A DNA stretch of 64,000 nucleotides, taken from assembly GCF_910592395.1 (NCBI RefSeq), contig NC_088314.1:18551070-18615069 (forward strand), in the 5' to 3' direction. Source of the stretch: Lineus longissimus. Taxonomy: Eukaryota > Nemertea > Pilidiophora > Heteronemertea > Lineidae. Position 1 is the first letter of the stretch. Each line of letters opens with the position of its first letter. The notes under the pieces were generated by a model. The model was not told the DNA's origin. It saw nothing but the letters and a program-made list of their open reading frames with translations, and searched no databases. This document shows, piece after piece, positions 58,401 through 64,000 of this stretch. The position numbers and the translations under genes are program-made.

Positions 58401-59751
58401 GTGTAGCAGTGAAAAGGGGAGCGATGTTCGTCACATCCTTTTCTCTGCCACTCACATGTCCTGCAGCAGGAATGTTAGGATCAGCACCAAATTTTAACAA
58501 CGTCTCAACGCAGTATCTCTTTCCAGCAACAACAGCAAGATGTAGCGGTGTGGCATCGCGGAGCGCCGTTTTGCCAGTTTTAGCAAGATCAGTCTTGTGT
58601 GCAGTGCAATTCAGATTACAACCGGCTTTGCAGAGAATGATCAAGGAATCTACGGCGCCATTTTCTGCCGCGGCGTGGACGGCTGTATAACCGGAAGGAG
58701 TCGCTAAATCGGCCTTGTGGCCATGCTGTAACAAGAGATTCAAGACTTTGTGCGAGTCATTTTGTGCAGCGAGTAACACTGGCGTAGCACCGTCACTCAT
58801 ACGAACATCCTTCAAAACATTTCTCTTCAGCAAGATTTCGGCAATTTCCTCAAAATTCAAAGAGGCAGCTACGTGTAGGGCAGTCAGACCCTGATAAGCC
58901 TGAACATTGATCAGAACTTTCCATTCTAAGAGAAGTTGCACCGTTGATAGATCATTCAGAAAAGTTGCAAAGTGTAACGGCGTCATTCCGTTGAAGATGC
59001 TGAAATTCCTGGCTTTGTTGAAGTTAACAGGACAGTCAATGTCACAACCAGAAGTCCTGAGATAGTTCAGCAAATGTTTATGTTTGAAACCGATTGCTAT
59101 GTGAAGACATGAGAGATTTCTGTATCTGTTGTTGCTAAGAGTGTACGCTGTGTCATTTACATCCATCCCAGCCTCGATGAGACATTTGACAATGTCAAGG
59201 TCACCTTTCATCACAGCCATATGCAGGTAACTCAGGCCGGTGTCCTTGAAAACAGAAAAAAGAGAAATTTTAACTGAAAGATGGCCAGCAATAAACTCGC
59301 TCATGACTTGATGATGCATCAACCGCTTTGATACCGACTGGTGCGGGATTGGGAAGGGCATTGTATTGCATGCACAACGTTCACTGTATTGTACGCGCCG
59401 GTCACCGATCCAAAGGTTGACCGCGCTCAACGTTGCTTAACTTCCACTCTGGGGCCAACGCGCCAACCACTGGGCCATAAAGGAATTCCCTCATGGCCGG
59501 CGGGTTAAGCTGTGCCATATACCTTCACTATACATTCACTTCAACGTTCAACAAAAATACAACATCAAAATACAAACCTGGTGTCTGTAAAACCTGTTCT
59601 CTTCCTTCCAAATCGACTTGACATCATCAAGTTCTTTCTGCATAATGGCTGCTGTAATTGGTTCGAGGTCATCAACATATTTGAATGGCTTCTCCAGTTT
59701 CTTCAGAAAGGAATCAAACGTTTGCCGAAGTCTCTTCGCCGCAATGTTCAT
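52418..59751 (-). CDS. Large multi-ankyrin-repeat protein
   Basis: Nine coding exons: 59751-59578, 59244-57969, 57702-57508, 57117-56986, 56325-56019, 55555-54531, 54289-53985, 53778-53524, 52708-52418. They total 3960 nt, 1319 aa plus stop, with every junction in phase. After a helical N terminus (KRLRQTFDSFLKKLEKPF), nearly the whole protein is ankyrin repeats, for example GMTPLHFATFLND, GLTALHVAASLNF, GYTAVHAAAENGA, NMTPLMLCASENN, GETALHLSIDEDK and GLTALHLSVQQDN. The last 97 residues are repeat-free and end in an acidic tail (VTEEE). No kinase, SOCS box, death or membrane domain is seen, so the expected role is a protein-binding scaffold in the cytosol. Partners are unknown. Introns carry dispersed repeats. 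Confidence 0.92.
52709..53257 (-). repeat. Tandem duplicates of the terminal-exon splice boundary
   Basis: Three further copies (about 103-162 bp) of the intron/exon edge of the ankyrin gene's last exon. Each repeats TGTACACTTCGGTGAACTG, CCATAG(A/T)GCCAATG and AAGTTGTCCA. The acceptor equivalents are at 52869 (TTTTAG) and 53029 (TTTCAG); the outermost copy has lost its pyrimidine tract. Coding-like sequence equivalent to SGQLASALALxMQFTE is retained in copies, so alternative or decoy acceptors exist just upstream of the true one at 52709. Confidence 0.75.
56479..56711 (-). repeat. Conserved dispersed repeat, inverted copy of 22785-23017
   Basis: ATGATGTGATTTACAACTTT ... AATGTTCATGTTGTGACGTC ... 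GCATTTCGATTCGAAAA, almost identical to the reverse complement of 22785-23017. In the ankyrin intron between exons 4 and 5. Confidence 0.75.
57163..57483. repeat. Dispersed repeat R, copy 3, split by a transposon
   Basis: 57163-57267 (GGGGAACGCCATATCG, AATGCAGTTATACACAATGC, CATGCAAATTTGCTGAAACT) and 57447-57483 (TATATCAGTCTACACAACGG) join into the uninterrupted copy at 1451. It fills most of ankyrin intron 3. Confidence 0.6.
57268..57446. mobile_element. CAGTGGAACCTC short DNA transposon remnant
   Basis: Left end CAGTGGAACCTCGTTTAGCG + GACACCTCTCTATTAAGGACA, right end GGGTGTCCTTAATAGAGAGGTTCTA. The ends are complementary over TCTCTATTAAGGACA, with internal ATTAAGGACA words. About 179 bp, inserted inside repeat R. 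No transposase. Confidence 0.6.
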
Positions 59752-61000
59752 TTTGAGCAATCAGTCATTTGCCTTCAGATTTGAAGATTAAAGTTTATCA
59801 AAGTTGACATTGTGCGAGGCACAGTTTACCTGTAAGAGTCAACAAGAGAGCATCAAGATACATCAAAACTGAGCTGAACTGATTTCTTTGCCTAAATACT
59901 GCTACATGAATACATTGCCCATTTAAATTAACCCCTTCAAGGGCCAAATGTCCTGGTTTAAAAAAAAGTTGTTGTCAGTGAAACCTGGCAGTTATTAGGC
60001 ACAGGGCAATGGACAACTATGCAGATGGTCAAATAAAGTATCATTGTTGTTAGAAAACGCATGAGGGGTGTTGGCTGCATGCAGACCTGAAATTACATAA
60101 CTTGGTGGGGATTTCAAGACACATAAGTGGTAGATATTTGAAAAAAACCAGCCCAACTGAAGGGGCCTCTTTTTAGGAGTTTTGACCAATTTTATATGGG
60201 ACACCCTGTAGCCTACATTTCTATAAAAGTTTTTGTTGACTTCTAACAACCCATAAACTTGCTAAAATGTAGGCTTCATGCAGTTTATCGTTATCAATAA
60301 CTTGCTAGATATAAACATATTGTATAAGACTTACCTTTTTTAGATATATTTCTTACGGGAAAGGGTGAAAATATCAACTTTCTTACTAAATTTTGAGATT
60401 TTTGTGATTTTACAGTGCTGTAAATAACACCTATGCAACTCAAACTTGCAAATTATTTTACATAATTTTTTCAATAACAAGAGACTATTAACTCTAAAAA
60501 GAAGCCATTATAATCTCTTTGTCTATATTGTACTCTAAATTTGTCAGACATCTAGAATTTAAGCTCCTAACTAGAATTTATTACTGAGAATTTTAATCAT
60601 TTCTTGAGAAACTGTATTCTTTGGTACATTTTATATCTCCAATGTAAACAATGTATTTCTATAGTGCATAGAGAGGAGCTGTCATTTTGAATATCATTGA
60701 TATTGCAGAGATCTTTTGGAGATTTCTTCGATTTTTTTAGTAGATTAGGACGTACATCATGTGGTGAATAAGTGCAATGTCCAAAAATGGGTTGACAACT
60801 GTGATTCAAGTGAGAAAATTAGTAGTTTGTAGACCTATTCTTCTGAGATTTTAAATATCATGATTTGACCTTTATGAGGTAGACATCCTAAAATCTTCAA
60901 ATCCTGATAAACCAGCCACCAGTATAGTGCTAGCCTGAGTGATAAAAGTGACCTAATTAGGTGGCCCTTAGCCTGTCTTTTGTGACCCCCATATGTCATA
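59752..61000. other. Ankyrin gene upstream region, no gene seen
   Basis: AT-rich sequence before the ankyrin start codon, probably 5'UTR and promoter. TCTTACAG at about 59831 on the minus strand could be a 5'UTR acceptor. No coding stretch up to the assembly gap. Confidence 0.4.
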
Positions 61001-61500
61001 NNNNNNNNNNNNNNNNNNNNNNNNNNNNNNNNNNNNNNNNNNNNNNNNNNNNNNNNNNNNNNNNNNNNNNNNNNNNNNNNNNNNNNNNNNNNNNNNNNNN
61101 NNNNNNNNNNNNNNNNNNNNNNNNNNNNNNNNNNNNNNNNNNNNNNNNNNNNNNNNNNNNNNNNNNNNNNNNNNNNNNNNNNNNNNNNNNNNNNNNNNNN
61201 NNNNNNNNNNNNNNNNNNNNNNNNNNNNNNNNNNNNNNNNNNNNNNNNNNNNNNNNNNNNNNNNNNNNNNNNNNNNNNNNNNNNNNNNNNNNNNNNNNNN
61301 NNNNNNNNNNNNNNNNNNNNNNNNNNNNNNNNNNNNNNNNNNNNNNNNNNNNNNNNNNNNNNNNNNNNNNNNNNNNNNNNNNNNNNNNNNNNNNNNNNNN
61401 NNNNNNNNNNNNNNNNNNNNNNNNNNNNNNNNNNNNNNNNNNNNNNNNNNNNNNNNNNNNNNNNNNNNNNNNNNNNNNNNNNNNNNNNNNNNNNNNNNNN
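61001..61500. other. Assembly gap, 500 N
   Basis: Exactly 500 undetermined bases, a scaffold join of nominal length. Any open frame drawn across it is meaningless, and the true distance between flanks is unknown. Confidence 0.99.
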
Positions 61501-62544
61501 AGGCAATTGCGATGTGCTCACACAATACCAGTTGCTTGTCAGGGAAATGAAGTGGTTTTGATGCTCACATCTGTAATTGGAATGAAGTGTTTGATTGGAT
61601 CTTAAATGCCAATATTACATTTGACTTATCTATTCCAGGTTACGCTGTCATGTCCTACTCTTTGAAGAAGAAACTGGTGGACATTCATGAACATATTCAT
61701 CGATATCAGGAAGAGAAGCTTCTCCTTGTTCGTGAAATAAAGGCAGCTACGTCTTACCTGACAGGGCGAGTGATCAGCCTTAAAGAGATGCTGAAGGTGG
61801 CAGATAGAAGTCCTGAAGAGTTTGCAAGTGAGTTGGCCTTTGGTTCGGACTCCTGACTTGTAATGGACGCATGATCAAATGGGAACAAAACAAAATGAGG
61901 CCAATGAAGAGTGGCGAAATTTGATACTGAGTGATCTTATCACCTGTAAAGCAAATTGGTTATGTTTTTCGTGTCCTTACTGATACAGCTTTTATGCTGC
62001 ATCTCTCCAACCATTTTCCTTTAGATCACTTCTTCTGTTTTTCATTACTCTAACCCTAACTGGGTTTTTCGGTGGGATGTTGGGAGAAGAGTATAATAAC
62101 ATAGACTCCGAAAATGTGCTCATCTGGAAGTCTTTGGTCTGAATGTAAACTTTGACAATTCATCACTGAGCTCATAGGTTCATGTGCACTTCAATCTCTG
62201 CAAGTCTAGTCAACATTTTCTTGTAAATCAGATTTTCCATTTCTTGTCCATTGGATTTTGGTGTGTTGATCCAATTTTGGTCTCCCTTTCAAATGATCTT
62301 TCTATTGTTTTTCTTTGCAGATTATCTAGATAGGGATGAGGCATACCATTTAACCAGTGCAAATGATAGAGCAATCCGCGGTGCTATGGTGGAGATACGT
62401 GGAACACTGGAGTTCTATATAGATCTGCTCGAGCAGAGTGCCAATGTATTCCATACGGTCACGCGTGACGAAGAATATCTGGAAACGTTTGACATTCTTT
62501 ATCAGGAGGATGAAGAAGAAGAAAGGGCCTATGAGTGTGAGAGT

Positions 62545-64000
<1,456 letters not shown>

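Noticed and set aside
60835-61605. Frames spanning the gap
   Set aside because: Mostly undetermined bases (500 N).

Overview
This window is draft nuclear DNA from an animal, most likely a marine invertebrate. The genes are split into many exons with GT-AG introns and conserved phases. The families are animal ones: an SLC34 phosphate transporter, an M13 neprilysin-type protein, an MFS transporter, a TRPV-like ankyrin domain and a giant ankyrin protein. Between them lie dense small inverted-repeat elements (MITEs), and a 500-N scaffold gap sits at 61001-61500. The phylum cannot be fixed from the sequence alone.

Layout. (1) 1-753, minus: 5' part of a probable TRPV-like channel, running off the left edge. 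(2) 4296-5606, minus: intronless FAD-dependent oxidoreductase. (3) 8747-16238, minus: complete 8-exon SLC34 Na+/phosphate cotransporter, 656 aa. (4) 16.2-26.1 kb: gene-poor, full of duplications, including a decayed copy of the SLC34 first exon and a 4 x 223 bp tandem array. (5) 26621-43962, plus: M13 metallopeptidase-family gene with two tandem, alternative first exons and 16 shared exons (718 or 701 aa). The HExxH helix is intact, but the third zinc ligand and the downstream His segment are missing, so it looks like a pseudo-peptidase. (6) 45820-48383, minus: 3-exon MFS transporter, 452 aa, with a 22-copy 41-bp minisatellite just upstream. (7) 52418-59751, minus: 9-exon ankyrin protein, 1319 aa. 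(8) 61639 onward, plus: part of an unrecognised coiled-coil protein whose reading frame runs into more than 1.4 kb of 9/12-bp microsatellite.

All four multi-exon models were assembled by hand from splice sites. In each one the exon phases close exactly into a single frame, which is the main support for them. No operon-like logic links the genes: SLC34, MFS and FAD oxidoreductase are ordinary transport or metabolic genes next to one another. The most notable points are the degenerate active site of the M13 protein, duplicated exon boundaries at three loci (M13 exon 1, ankyrin terminal exon, SLC34 exon 1), and MITEs that appear to supply polyadenylation signals to two genes.
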